From positions 72,932,443 through 72,996,442 of the forward strand of contig CM038229.1 in assembly GCA_021442155.1 (NCBI GenBank): 64,000 nt of DNA, given 5' to 3'. This DNA comes from Cymbidium sinense. Lineage: Eukaryota > Streptophyta > Magnoliopsida > Asparagales > Orchidaceae. A program made the translations under genes and the position numbers. The notes below the pieces were generated by a model. The model was not told where the DNA came from. It saw only the letters and a list, made by a program, of their open reading frames with translations, and searched no databases. Of the stretch, positions 46,200-58,400 are shown piece by piece (position 1 is the first letter of the stretch; each line of letters starts with the position of its first letter).

Positions 46200-46743
46200 T
46201 CAGCAAGCAGTGGGTGTGCTGCTAAGAAATCTGTTAGTGCTTATCCTTTTATCACATGGAGGGGTACGAATGTGATATTAAACTGTGAGAGTATCATGAA
46301 CCAACGTGCTAAACATCTGAATAGTGTTGGCCATGTCTTGAGATACTACAGTGGATTGGTTTTGGAAATCAAGTTCACCTTATGAGAAAGCATATAGTGT
46401 CATAGCTTTTGGGATACAAAGATCAAATCTAGGTAATATTTCTCAATAGGTGGCTAGTTTTCTTCAATCAGAATCAGGCAATGGCTGAGGTAGTAGAGAG
46501 CACTCTCCTTCTCTTCGTCATTGGCTTGGGCCAACAAAGCACCGAGGGAGTCATCTAATGTAGCAGTGTAGAGGATGAGTGGCCTACCAGGGATAGGGGC
46601 TGCTAGAATCGGTGGCTTCACCAAATACTACTTGATATCTTCAAAGATATGCTGGAACTTATCATCCCACTTGAACTTGGTATCCTTTTTGACAAGTGCT
46701 GAAAATAGTTTGCATCTCCTTGATAGGTTGGAAATAAAGCGTC
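46200..46743 (-). pseudogene. RT connection and first RNase H domain, element B
   Basis: Minus-strand readings in one frame give RRFISNLSRRCKLF (about 46690-46735), FKWDDKFQHIFEDIK, LAAPIPGRPLILY, LDDSLGALLAQANDEEK and YPPIEKYYLDLIF. These are the usual order of the tether and RNase H of plant Ty3/gypsy elements. Several stops follow near 46370 and 46230. A has lost this entire segment. Confidence 0.72.
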
Positions 46744-47527
46744 TTAGATACGCCAACCATCCTTAGAAAAATCTAAGTTGAGTAAACTTTTAGGAGGTGA
46801 CATTTCTAAAATTGCTTTGATCTTTTTTGGATCTATTTCTATTCCCCAGTGTTGGTCAACAAACTTAAGGAATTTCCCTGAAGGTACTTCGAATGCACAC
46901 TTCAGGAGATTCATTTTGAGGTTATATTGTCTTAACTGTTCGAAAACTACTCTCAAGTCAAAGAGATGATCTTCCTTCTCTCTACTCTTGACTACTAGAT
47001 CATCAACATCGAACTCAACTTGATGATCAATGAGTTCATTGAAGATCTGAGTCATGGTCCGTTGGTATGTAGCACCAGCATTTTTAAGGCCGAAAGGCAC
47101 GACCTTATAATAATAGATTCTAATTGGGGTTTGAAAAGCAGTGTTTCTTTCCTCCTCTGGGGCCATCTTGAATTGGTTGTAGTAATATGACCCATCCATA
47201 AAGGTGAATATTCCATGAGATGACGCGATGTCCACCATTAATTTTGGTATAGGAAGAAAACTCATCCTTAGGACATGCCTTGTTTAAGTATTTGAAATTG
47301 ATGCATATGCAAATTTGACCATTCTTCTTCTTAATTGGTATGACACTGGCTAACCAGGTAGGGTATTTTTCTTCCCTGATAAAACCAACATTGATCAGTT
47401 TTTTGACTTCAAAAATGACCAGTTGTTCAATTTTTAATCGCATGCGTCTAGGAGCTTGCTTGATAGATTTGATGTTGGGGTCTATTGCTAGTTTGTGGAC
47501 TACTACATTAGAAGATAATCCAATCAT
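46744..47527 (-). pseudogene. Decayed reverse transcriptase, element B
   Basis: Two overlapping open pieces. 47120-47527 has VVVHKLAIDPNIKSIKQAPR, WLASVIPIKKKNGQICICIN and KACPKDEF. After a frameshift near 47240, 46744-47265 has FTFMDGSYYYNQFKMAPEEE, VVPFGLKNAGATYQRTMTQI and GKFLKFVDQHWGIEIDPKKI. The catalytic box reads F-D-V-D-D-L where A has Y-I-D-D-L, so the two aspartates remain but the Tyr is changed. It is otherwise the best-kept RT in the window. Confidence 0.87.
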
Positions 47528-47529
47528 TT

Positions 47530-48590
47530 CTTCATAGCTCCATGCCAGTCTTTAAACTCATTCAATAGCCTAACTAGGTCATTGGTTTCTTCTTCATTCT
47601 GTAATGAACTGATGTATGTTAGGCGTGCATCTTCTTCTATCTCGAGGTTGATTTCTTTAAGCTTGTCAATTATTGAATGGATCTCCTCTTCAAATTCTTA
47701 TGGCACATCTTTGATTTGGAGGTCATTTGGATCATCTGATATTTCTAAACACACATTCTCAAAAGAGTTAGTTTGGTATGAAAGAACCTATCAGACTCTA
47801 GATGATTAGTGATAACTAAGTAGTAATCATCATCATCGATTGGACCCACTGTACCGAATCCTAGTCTTGATCTTGATTAAGCATTCCTTCCTCTATTGTT
47901 TCACAACTTTTTAAAGTACTCTAACATGTGCTTATACCATGAATAGGGAATCAAACCTTCTTTACAAGATTAAGAACACAAGGCGAGTATCAATCAAAGG
48001 CAATTCCATTAATTCTTTATATGAATCATCCTCAAGTTCTACATCAACTTTAGGACTTAAGGATGATGATCCCAAAAAGAATCTCTTCAGCTTCGCATCT
48101 CTGGAAGATTGAAGGGCTTCCTTAATTACTAAACCTTAAACTTTTTGAGATGAATGTGAGGTTAGAGCTAAGGTTCCTAACTGCTGCCTGATAGTTTCAC
48201 ACATTTGATTCGAATACATTCATACTTTGTTTAGAGGCCTGATCTTGTCATTGTTCAACTCAAGTGTCACCTCCAATAAAACCTGCTGAGGGGTTGGCTA
48301 GTATACTAATCACATTAGACTCGTCCTTCAAGCTGGATTCCAAGTCTATGTAAATAGTAAGGGCACTCCTATGAACTAGAACATAACCCCTATTGGCTGA
48401 TGGACAACCAGTGGGTCTTCCACCTCTGGAGCTGCCTTTATTTCTGCCTCTGCCTCTACCTCTGCCTTGTGAAGGTCGAGTCATCCTACCCACATGTCCA
48501 TATGATGGAATAAACTGTGGGTGGAATGTGATATGCGGCTCCACTTCTTCCTCAATTTCCTTTTCTTGTACACTTGGACTTTCATTTTTA
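47530..48590 (-). pseudogene. Protease-RT linker of element B
   Basis: It corresponds to 29451-30569 in A. The piece 48260-48544 is rich in Gly and Arg (RPSQGRGRGRGRNKGSSRGG). Near 48580-48630 a purine-rich sense tract encodes Lys and Arg, as in A. No enzyme recognised. Confidence 0.5.
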
Positions 48591-49170
48591 TTTTCTTTTC
48601 CTTTTGCTTTTTCTTTTGAATTTGCATTTGAATTTTGATAAGTTCACTAAAAAGCTATTTTGAGTAAGATAGTATGTCGCATCCTCATATATCTCAATCT
48701 CTCTAACTAAAAATAGTTTTTCATCTCCTTTAACACGGTACTCAATCCCATCCTTCTTGAACTTGATGCACTGATGAAGGGAGGATGGAATCATCTTGTT
48801 CTGATGTATCTAAGGCCTACTGAGCAAAGTGATGAAAAGTATTTGAATCAATGATATAAAATTTTGCTTCAGTCTTTCAGTCACCTATCTCCAAAGATAA
48901 CACTATGGAACCTAAAGCCCTCTCACCTTGTTCATTGAATCCTCTCAACATCATCCGATCTCCTCGGAGTGTGGAGATGTCGATCCTTAAATAGGCAAGG
49001 GACTTTAGACTCATAATGTTCACCGATGCACCTGGATCAATGAGAACTCTGACAAGTCTGAATCTTCCCATGTCTGTTGTAATGTAGAGGGGATGGTTGT
49101 GCTCCATGTCTCCCAGAAAAAGGTCTTCATCTATGAAAGTGATTCCCTGAGCTTCTCTGGAATAATGTGC
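48590..49170 (-). pseudogene. Decayed aspartic protease, element B
   Basis: 48877-49107 reads FRLVRVLIDPGASVNIMSLK then SLAYLRID, with the catalytic Asp intact in D-P-G-A-S (about 49040). The second half continues in other frames (48794 downward: MIPSSLHQCIKFKKDGIEYRV), matching A. Frame changes near 48870 and 48800 break it. Confidence 0.82.
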
Positions 49171-50200
49171 CTCCTCTCCAATAGCAGTTAGCTGAGCTAA
49201 CCATATCTATGGATCAAGGAGATTCTTGATTAGTGATTACCTCATTTCTTTGGATAAGACAAGGGCATCGTATATGCTTAGCTTAGATGATAACTTTCTT
49301 AGGTAAGAGAGGACATTGTTGTCCACCTTGGCCTGATCATCCATAAGCATATCCAAGGGTGGAGCATCCTGTGAAGGGACTTCTCGATTATCTAAACTAA
49401 TGATTTGTTTCCCTCTATCTTGGGGTGCTACCCTAGGAGGTAGATCATTGCCACTACGGAGGCTGACTTCTGTGATCTCTTATGGTGGATGATTCTACTT
49501 GCTCGTCAGGCTCACCTACAGCTTCTCCTATGGGACCCTCAGAATCGGATGATTCCAAGTCTATCTGAAGAGGAAAGCCCATAGTATTTAGAGAAGGAAA
49601 GTCCAACTTTGAATAGAAAGAGAAAGATTAGAGTTATTATAATTGTTTTTTAGACTTGAAGAGTTCTTATGAGGAGTATATTTAGACAACCCATCAGAAG
49701 TGACACAGATATAATTCAAGTTACCTTTACTCTTCAATTTCTTGGATTTTGAAGGAGGTACATAGTAGAAATCAAGTAAAGTAAGAGTGATGAGGGATTT
49801 GATACCCTGATCAGTTGATACAAGATGTCTACTAGAAGAAGAGCAAGCTGAGGTAGATATCTTCACTGATGTAGTAGTTGCAATGGTGGACTGGAGGCTG
49901 GACTCGATCGGTGGTGGCGCTATTTGGCTATCTTAGGGCATGAGGCATTCTTCTTCTGGCTCCCCTTTCCTGAGTTATCGATAACTTGCAAACCTTCTTT
50001 GATGTTGGAGGTTCGAGCTACCTCAGGTACCTACAAGGAAAGTTTCTTGATTTTGAAGATAATTTTCTTAGAGGTACGAGATAAGGAGATATCCCAACCT
50101 TCTTTGGTTTTGGAAGGATCACAAGTATCCCCAAGGATTACCCTAATGGAACTAGATGATTATTCTTTAAGGTATTCTTTCGGGATAACTACAACACCAG
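49171..50200 (-). pseudogene. Gag-protease spacer of element B
   Basis: Most of this (about 49500-50200) is absent from A. The open piece 49588-49866 is rich in Ser, Lys and Asn (SKSKKLKSKGNLNYICVTSDG) and matches nothing I know. It probably belongs to the gag C-terminus or the linker to the protease. Confidence 0.45.
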
Positions 50201-51469
50201 TCTTGAAGCTATGCTCAAGCCAGTCCTTGAATGTAAAGCACTCTTCCAAAACATGACCTAGCATGTGGTGGTAGGGGCAAAAGTTAGGATCATTGTTGTG
50301 CCCACTTCCTCCGGTCTCCTAGGTTCGGGTAGCTAAAAATTAGGCTTCTTTAAGTGATTCTTAAAGATCTTCCTGATTACCTCCCTCTTAAATGAATAAG
50401 GCTTGTTAAGTTTATCCAAAATAGTAGGTTGACCGTAGCTACCTAGCGACAGGTATGTGTACCACTACTACTAATGATGTGCCTGAGGAGGAGACGGTGC
50501 AGGCTATGGAGGCTATTGTGGTGACTGGTAGGACTGCATCGGTGGTGGTAGAGGAGGTGGAAGTGATGGCTGTGGAGCATGAGGTCTTTCAAACTACTCT
50601 CTGGCTGACTGTTTCCCCTTGTCTACTACTATCACTATCTCGGGCTTCTTCTCATAAGCTTTTTGTGTCTTCTCCTTTATTGATTGGTCTGGAAAAGGTA
50701 ACAGTTTAGCTTCTCCTTGTAAGCTAGCCACCTTATTGATTAGCTTCTCAAATATTTTGATGGTGAAACCTTTAAGCATGAAGAAGACCAGGCCATGGAT
50801 ATTCTTAAGTAGAATCTCGATGGCATGCTATTCAAATAGCTATGGTTCACATTTCATACTCAAATTACACCATCTGAGAATGTAACCAGCGAGGGACTCA
50901 CCAGGGTTTTATTGAGCCATAACGAGATTGCCTATAATCACCCTTTGTTAAGCTCCAGCAAACCTCTTAATGAAGAGTTGCTCTAACTCAGAAAATCTTC
51001 ATTGAAATGTTGGGAAGTTCAGCGTACCAATTGAAGGCTATGCCTACTAAGCTACTGACAAAGAGTCAGAAAAGTAAAGCATCACTGCCACTAGCATTGC
51101 AATTATTTGCTTTGAAGTGTGTAATATGTTGCCTCAAGTTCCCATTGCTATCGAAGCTCTTGAAAGAAGGTGGTACGAAACTCTTAGGATATTAGATAGC
51201 ATCGAATTCCTCTGGATAAGGTCTATCCTTTAGAACTGATAATCCTCCTCGGGCTTGAGCCAATGCTTCTCTCACCTGATTCTCAACCATGGTTTTGATG
51301 TCATTTTCTTATGTGGAGGAACTATCCCCTACCTTCCTTTACAGGATGGTGTTGCCCTACTCTACTGGGGGTAAAGTCTTGGATGGATCCAAGACATGCA
51401 CCAACTCTAGCTGACGAGTCTCAGCTATAGTAGGATGAACTACCAGGGTTTGGTTCTGAAGTGCTAAGA
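50201..51469 (-). pseudogene. Decayed gag with Tat-type zinc finger, element B
   Basis: The finger C-P-Y-H-H-M-L-G-H-V-L-E-E-C followed by FTFKDWLEH is read at about 50213-50275. It is the C-x2-H/H-x4-C type usual for Tat/Athila gag, whose role is RNA binding. The capsid end MLKGFTIKIFEKLINKVASL is at 50715-50779, and further capsid segments run up to about 51300 in broken frames (matching 31753-32110 of A). Between them about 50440-50590 reads a proline- and glycine-poor linker that is hard to align. Confidence 0.72.
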
Positions 51470-53259
51470 CTACTGCTAGCAAATCCTCAAGCTGTTTCCC
51501 CATTCTATCTATTTGTTCATCCTTTTGCTTTAATTGCTCATGGAGGTGTTGAGTCGAGTAGGTTGTGTCTTCCTACTCGATCGCAACACCTTCCAAACCC
51601 TGTTGATCATGGAGGAGGGAACCCTTGGTATCTACCATGTGTTCCCCCACTGAATCCTCTAACAGTCATCTTCATTCAGATCAAAGCTAACCTTTTCATC
51701 CTCTAAATCAAACCAAGCATATCCTAAGATTTCCTTTTTCCCCACTAGATATTGGCTATGTCATCTAGGGATCGGTCCAACGCATGAAGATCAAGTTTGG
51801 TGATAATGGGATCACTTGTCATGAGCAGAGAGGCATCTAACCCACGAAGCTCTTTGTGATCTTGTGAGGACTGTGCTCACTAGAGGAAATATACTTCTGA
51901 CTGCTACTAGATCTGAGTGGAGTGTTACTCCTAGGAGAATTTAGGGGCGACTGAATTGTCTCCTCCTCCCTAAACTGTTGTTACAATCTCCACAGCCTGC
52001 TGCAGTGGTGGTGGAGATGGGATGATTATGATACTCCGAGGTCACCATTCCTTTCTCACCACAACTGGGGCAAAAGGTTGAGTAGGAGAGCTCGGCCTCA
52101 CCATAGTAGGCATTGATGGAACAGGATCTCTTGGTCGTAGTCAGATCACCAATGGGGTTCTCTTCTCCCTTGATGCGGCCTTCATGGCCTTGGTTGGAAC
52201 AGTAGATGCTGGAACATGTACAAGAGAGGATGGGCACAGAGAAGAGCAATGTGGTGGAGGCACCACCGACTCTCTCGGGATAGGAGCTCCCCTCCTATGA
52301 TGGGTTGTACCTATCAATAAGATGCTATCAGTATGGTCGATGTGGGTTGCATGCCTATCTAGAAAGTTCACAAGTGCAGAGGTTGTTGACTATCGGTTGT
52401 ACCTCTGACGCTCCCAGCTAGTAACATGAACTGGTGTATGGGCCTCCTTGGCCCTCTCCTTCCTAAGCTGTCTACCAATGCTGTTGGGAGACAATGCTGT
52501 TGGGAATGATAGAACGTAAATCAAATTGAATCCCGGAATCTGATTGTCCATAGGCTCTGGCTACTCGGCGTAATGCTGATCGAAGGCCAGTATGACCTCC
52601 TCCTCTCACTAATATGTGCCTAAATCTGAACTACTAGCAAAAGTGAAGCAGAAATCCTCCTAGCATCCTCTCTATCAGATCTAAAGAGATGGTGGAACTG
52701 GTTTTCTGTAACTAGTGGGGAAACCATCCTAGGAAACTCCTCTACAACAGACTGAGTAGCTACCTCCAACTCCCTAGCAATGCGAGTGTGATACCGCTTG
52801 ATCATGCGGCTCTTATTTCTGCACTGAGTCCTGGTAGGTCGAGCAGTGAAGGAACTAGACCCAATCTCGAAAGCAGGGGAGATAATCTCTGGAATTAAGG
52901 GAGCCTTCTCCTTTGAGCGAGCCAGTGAGTGGTTACTAGCCCTAAATGGAGTAGCATGGGGAACAATCGGGCACACTGGTGCTATCACTGATACTACTGC
53001 TATGGGAAGCACCACAGCCTTCCTTTTTAGTGAGGGGATCTCCGAATCAGATGGCATGTTGACCTGAATGATTGGCTTCTGCCCATTCACCACACTCCTA
53101 CTAATTATGGTGAGGGGGGTCCCTCACATGTAATCTTGGCCCCTCAAAGCCTCGACCAAAGTGGATGAGGTGGGCATAGTCAGGTCATGGATGGCTGGCC
53201 TGATCCAAGGCCAATTCCATCCCATGAGGAAATGTGAACACATATTTTTGCGCTGCCAT
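51470..53259 (-). pseudogene. Extra open region upstream of gag (ORF1-like), element B
   Basis: It starts at ATG 53259-53257 and reads MAAQKYVFTFPHGMELALDQ, with a stop and frameshift before DYAHLIHFGRGFEG (about 53120-53165). The longest open piece, 52620-53093, includes MPSDSEIPSLKRK, ISPAFEIGSSSFTARPTRTQ and LEVATQSVVEEFP. The matching A segments are in the same order. The two copies share the initiation site right below the hairpin array, which supports a real former ORF. Function unknown. Confidence 0.6.
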
Positions 53260-53389
53260 TGCAATGACCTGACTGAATCAGAACTGACTGAAAGTTGGAT
53301 GAAGATGTCTGAAAGTCTGTAATGTTGAAAACAAACTTGAATCAGATTTCTATTTTGTTGATTTTTGAATTTTTGATTTAGAGTTTGAA

Positions 53390-54350
53390 CCCACACTCAA
53401 CAACTTGAAAGTGCTAAGAGGGGCTCAAATGGATTTAAAAGAGATTTTTAGATTGATTAGAAAGGGAATTTTTTGAATTTATAATCCACTTTCAACAAAT
53501 TTGGGTATGCTGAAAATGGGTTGAAATATTTTTGAAGAGATACTTCCATAGGTTCACATTTGATTTTGATTTTTTTGATTTTGAGGACCCTTTATTTAAC
53601 AAATATGAGTATGTCAAAGTAAAGGTTCAATTGATTTTATTTTGATTTTTGGATTTTTGGAATTTACTCACTTAGCTAATTTGCGTATGCTTGGTGAGGT
53701 GTTTGAAAAAATTTCTTCTTCTTTTTTTGTTTGCTTATTTTGTGAATCATTTGTGATTTGAAAATGGAATCCTCATTTAGCAAATTTGGGTATGCTAAAT
53801 GAAGAATCCAAGTGTGTTTTATTTTTGGTTGATTTTGAAAAAGAAGATTCTTAGCAAATTTAGGTATGCTAAGGAAATCCTATATGTTTCTTTTGTTTTT
53901 GATTTGATTTTGAAAAAGAGGATCCTTAGAAAATTTGGGCATGCTAAGGAAATCTAAATCTATTTCTTTTGTTTTTGATTTGATTTTGAAAAAGAGGATC
54001 CTTAGCAAATTTGGGTGTGCTAAGGAAATCCAAATATGTTTCTTTTGTATTTGATTTCATTTTGAAAAAGCGGATCCTTAGCAAATTTAGGTATGTTAAG
54101 GAAATCCAAGTGTTGTTTCTTTTGTTTTTAATTTCATTTTGAAAAAAGAGGATCCTTAGCAAATTTTAGTTATGCTAAGGAAATCCAAATGTGTTTCTTT
54201 TATTTTTGATTTCATTTTGAAAAAGAGGATCCTTAGCAAATTTATGTATACTAAAGAAATCCAACTATTATTTTTAATTTTTATTTTTGATTTTGATTTT
54301 GGAAAAAGGGATCTTCATTTAGCAAATTTGGGTATGCTAAATGAAGGACC
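53390..54350 (-). repeat. Leader hairpin array B1: about 12 units near 80 bp
   Basis: Units share a core like AAATTTGGGTAT between complementary arms. At 53773-53781 TCATTTAGC pairs with GCTAAATGA (53794-53802). Six later units use CCTTAGC with GCTAAGG (near 53910-54240), and the last returns to CATTTAGC with GCTAAATG near 54310. Earlier units (53390-53720) are degenerate. The stems differ from those in array A, yet both arms match each other. Same leader position as in A. Confidence 0.88.
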
Positions 54351-54458
54351 CAAGTGTTGTTTTTTTATTTTTAATTTTGATTTTGATTTTTGAAAAAGGT
54401 ATTTGTTGATTTTATTTTTGGAAATGTGATTTTTCATTTTGATTTTATTGAAAATGAA

Positions 54459-55015
54459 ATCTTCATTCAATAAATTGAATGAAGATGTTCACTTTTGCTT
54501 TTGAAAATATGATTGTTGAAATGTATTTTTGAAAAGAGGTTATTGATTTTCTTTTTGGAAAAGATGATTGTTCATTTTTGTTTTGAAAAATGAAATCTTC
54601 ATTCAATAAATTGGATGAAGATGTTCATTTGTACTTTTTGAAAATATGATTGTTGGATTTTATTTTTGAAAAGAGATTGTTGATTTTCTTTTCAGAAAAG
54701 ATGATTGTTCATTTTTATTTTGAAAAATGAAATCTTCATTCAATAAATTGAATGAAGATGTTCATTTGTATTTTTTGAAAAATATCATTGTTAAATTTTA
54801 TTTTTGAAAGAGATAATTGTCTTTTTGTTTTGAAAATGAAAATCATCATTCAATAAATTGAATGAGGAAGTTCATTTGTGCTTTTTGCAAATATGATTTT
54901 GGATTTTATTTTTTGAAAATATGTTTTGTTGATTTTTTTTTGGAAAAGATGATTGTTCATTTTGTTTGAAAATGAAATCTTCATTCAATAAATTGAATGA
55001 AGATGTTCATTTGTG
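54459..55015 (-). repeat. Leader hairpin array B2: five near-perfect palindromes, period about 110-137 bp
   Basis: ATCTTCATTCAA (54459-54470) pairs perfectly with TTGAATGAAGAT (54475-54486) around TAAA. Further copies start near 54595, 54732, 54842 and 54977. Between them lies AT-rich spacer with TTTTTGAAAAGA and GGAAAAGATGATTGTTCATT. The 54595 copy has TTGGATG, giving a G-T pair. Confidence 0.9.
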
Positions 55016-55469
55016 CTTTTAGAAAGTATGATTTTTTTATTTTAATTTTGAAATGATCCAACATAAAATAATCATGAAGATCATTAGATGAGGGCGATTA
55101 ATGAAAATTTTTATGCTAAACATTTTATTATATGCATTTTAAAAAAGTGCTTTTGGAAATTGTACGATTTATTTTTTCTTTATTTTTGGAATGAACCTTT
55201 CCTTATCATAGAAATGGTAAGGAGGAAGTCTTTAATTAGTTTCTTTTTATTAAATTTTTATTTTCACCCATTGTGGAACCCAACAGGGGTTTTAAGACCA
55301 ACATGGGGTGAGGTTCTAAAACCAAAAGATGTTGGCTAACTTAACTTAAGGATGAAATAAACAAAGTGCCAATGAAAAAGAAAGATAGTCTTGGATTCAT
55401 ACAAAAGTACAAACCCACTATCAATGCTTGGAGATAATGATCATTTACCAAAGATGGAGAGAGAAACCA
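55016..55469 (-). other. 5' leader of element B
   Basis: It matches 36941-37449 of A (CCCATTGTGGAACCCAACAG near 55267; ATCAATGCTTGGAGATAATG near 55420). No coding frame. Confidence 0.55.
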
Positions 55470-55487
55470 TCCCCAGTGGAGACGACA
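55470..55487 (-). promoter_or_regulatory. Primer-binding site, element B (decayed tRNA-Arg type)
   Basis: The minus strand reads TGTCGTCTCCACTGGGGA at the position of the A site, eight bases from the LTR3 end. It differs from A at several bases, including the G after TG, but keeps CTGGGGA. Confidence 0.7.
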
Positions 55488-55495
55488 AAAAAATT

Positions 55496-58400
55496 TGAGG
55501 TGAAAATTATTATATATTCTTGCCTTCATCCACCCCTTTTGGAAAGAGGATAGATGAAAATGGAAATATAACACCTTGTTGGGACACTATATAGATCTGT
55601 AGATGTTCTTATTAGGGTGATCGGGTATGACATTGAGGAAATGTGTACTATCTAGAAAGATAGAAGTCACCACTCTACAATGGACCTAATCATCTCAATA
55701 AGGACTCCTAAGGACTATGGGTCTTTGGAATGTACCAGAGATTGTTTCCCCACTCTACATGGAAAAGTAAAGCAGGGTTTATTTTAAACTGGGTTAATTA
55801 AGTTCCCTACAGGGGCAATCCCCATAGTTAATTACATCTTAAGGAATGAGATTTCTTAGGAATACTCTTGATTAAGGTAAATGATTATTGTCTCCAAAGA
55901 TTTTGAAGGTAGGACTATCAATCAATTGGTTTATTTTTGGAAAATCAAGTGGGATCGATCAAGAGGAGGGAGTTCTTATCAAAGCTAAATGAAGATGAGT
56001 AGGGGATACTTAGGATACTAGGAAGCCTAGTAAGCATCCCAAACTATCCAATAGTTGGGCTTTATATTTCTAAAATTGAATTAATTTATTTGTTTGAGTT
56101 GAATTTTTATTAGAAAGTTAGGGCTTACAATTCTATAATACAAGGTCATGGAAATGTCTAAGAGGTGAGGATTTATGCTTGTTGCATGTAAAGGGAAGTA
56201 GCAACCTTTGAACTTAAATCTAGGGAGCTTTAGTGAGGGCCAAAAGCATGACCTAAATCTAAGGCAAAATGGGTATTTGGTTTCCTTCCACAAGAGAGGA
56301 CAAATCACTCTACTGTTGGACTTACAACTGACAGGTGGTGGCCACCAACAAACTCCTCCTCCGATTTTAAATACATGTAGGCAAGTCATATGCTTTTGCA
56401 AGATAGATAAGCTATTGTTTATTTAGAAAGAAACTAAGTCCTCAAATACACTCCCTAAGAGACTAGATCATGTAGGGCATGATTTAATGACTTAAATCTA
56501 ATGCAAATTTTATTACATTTTATTTTCATTTTGGACAATCAATTTGGCATAGGCTTTAGGATTCATATGCTAATGCATGAGAAATTAGATTATGGGCTAA
56601 AATCAGTAAGATAATGAGGTGTGTTTCCACCATGACTCTCAAAGGTCAAGCCAAGTTCTCTGGAAAAGGTGAAAGCCATCCAATCTTGAGTGAAATAATA
56701 TGCTTTTTATGCATGACATGAGAAAGAAAATATAACATCCAGCTATGAGGTTGCTCATTCTTTTATCTTGTTTTATAGCCTAGGCTTTAGGTGAGGTTAT
56801 GAATTATTTAGTTATTTTAGTTTGAATTTATTAGTTGGATAGAAAATTTATTTTCCTAAGAGCCTAATCGTCATATAGGCCATGCATTGAAGCAAGGAAT
56901 AAACTAGGAAAAGATGTCATCTTATTGCACAAGCTAAATAAATATCAATCAATTTATAAAGCTAGAGAAAAAGAATAAGAGGTCATTTGTGGTCAGGATT
57001 CACCGCACAAACCCAAAAATAAATTGGATAGCCGAGCTTTACCCTTATTCAACCCAGATTACATATGAATAAATTATAATTAAGAAGGAATTCATTGTTA
57101 CGGGGGTCTTCTTTCTTTATTTCTTCATTCATCATTCTACATTCTTCATTCTTTTTTCTTCTTTTTGTTGGTTGGAATGTGGTTGCTCCAAAGGCTTCAC
57201 ATGATACATAAGACATAGTCTTATAACCAATGTCTATCCTAATCCCCCATAACAATCATTATAAATTCCTAATTATAAAATTACATGAAAATGGAAAAAA
57301 ATGAAATCTAACTAAAACTTGCAAAACAGAGATTAGCTAAACATGCCATACAATCCTAAGCATGTATATATATATAAATTGAACTTAGCACCCCACACAT
57401 GGGTAACCAAGTCCAGCTTTCCTATTTTGGATTATGTTTAGGGGTATAAGCACATGCACAATAAAAGTATTTATATATATTTTTTATTACAGTGCCCCTT
57501 AAGCATAATCTCCTATAGAAGATAATGGTTAGACTAAGATCACCCTACCATTCAGTCTATGCACATACACCCTAACATTTAGACTAAAATATTGCATCAC
57601 AAAATAAAATAAAACATCAAACCATCACCGCCCTAACCTAAAGCTAGAAGTGACGACTTAGCCAAATATGTGTGTTATTTAAAGTTTGTATAGTATGCTT
57701 GGCTAGGCTTTAAGGTTGAAGTTTTATAAGTATAAAAATGTTTAACTTAGAGGTTGATTTCATTTAAGTGACTTAGTTGATTTGGTTGATTTTAGTTTGT
57801 GATTTAATTGGGTTTGAATGGACCTACAATTAAATACTAAGTTGTAAAGAGAGGAAAAGAGAAGAGAACTTCTCTTTCCTCCCTACCTTAAGTAATTACT
57901 AAGGTAGATTCATATTTAATTTTTGTTTAGTGAATGTTTTATTATGAGTCTTGATTAATCCTAAGTTTGGATTTTTCCTATACAAACATATTCAAAAAGA
58001 AAGGCATTTTAAGATTAAGTAAAGTGAAATACTATCACAAAACACACAACACTTCGTTTCTTTCCCAACATGTGTAACATGCATATGAATAAATCCTAAG
58101 CATATCTATACATGCAAATGGAAATATCTAACACACCTTAATGATGAATTCTAAGGGATGTTACTTAAGAAAATTTAAAATATTTCATGTATGCATGCTT
58201 TTGTTAAGTGGAAAAGAGAGATCCTTTTATCCATTCTTCATATGCACATTTACAAGTATGAAATACATACGTGAGTACAACGCCATTATTAGCACTAGGG
58301 GTGTAAGGTACAAAACCTACTTAGGGCTACTCAAAGCTTCACAACCTCGGGGTTGTCCAAACTAATATACCACTTTTCTTAAATACATGTGCATGTACAA

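Larger units (their letters stand above)
42713..55495 (-). mobile_element. Internal region of element B
   Basis: About 12.8 kb with the same minus-strand order as A. It keeps pieces that A lost (gag zinc finger, both RNase H domains). Coding identity to A looks like roughly four in five bases in the integrase region, judged by eye. Catalytic losses differ from those in A. Confidence 0.85.

Noticed and set aside
44342..53259. Endogenous plant pararetrovirus
   Set aside because: Integrase, a tRNA-Arg-type primer site and true LTRs are present, and no movement protein is seen. These are retrotransposons.
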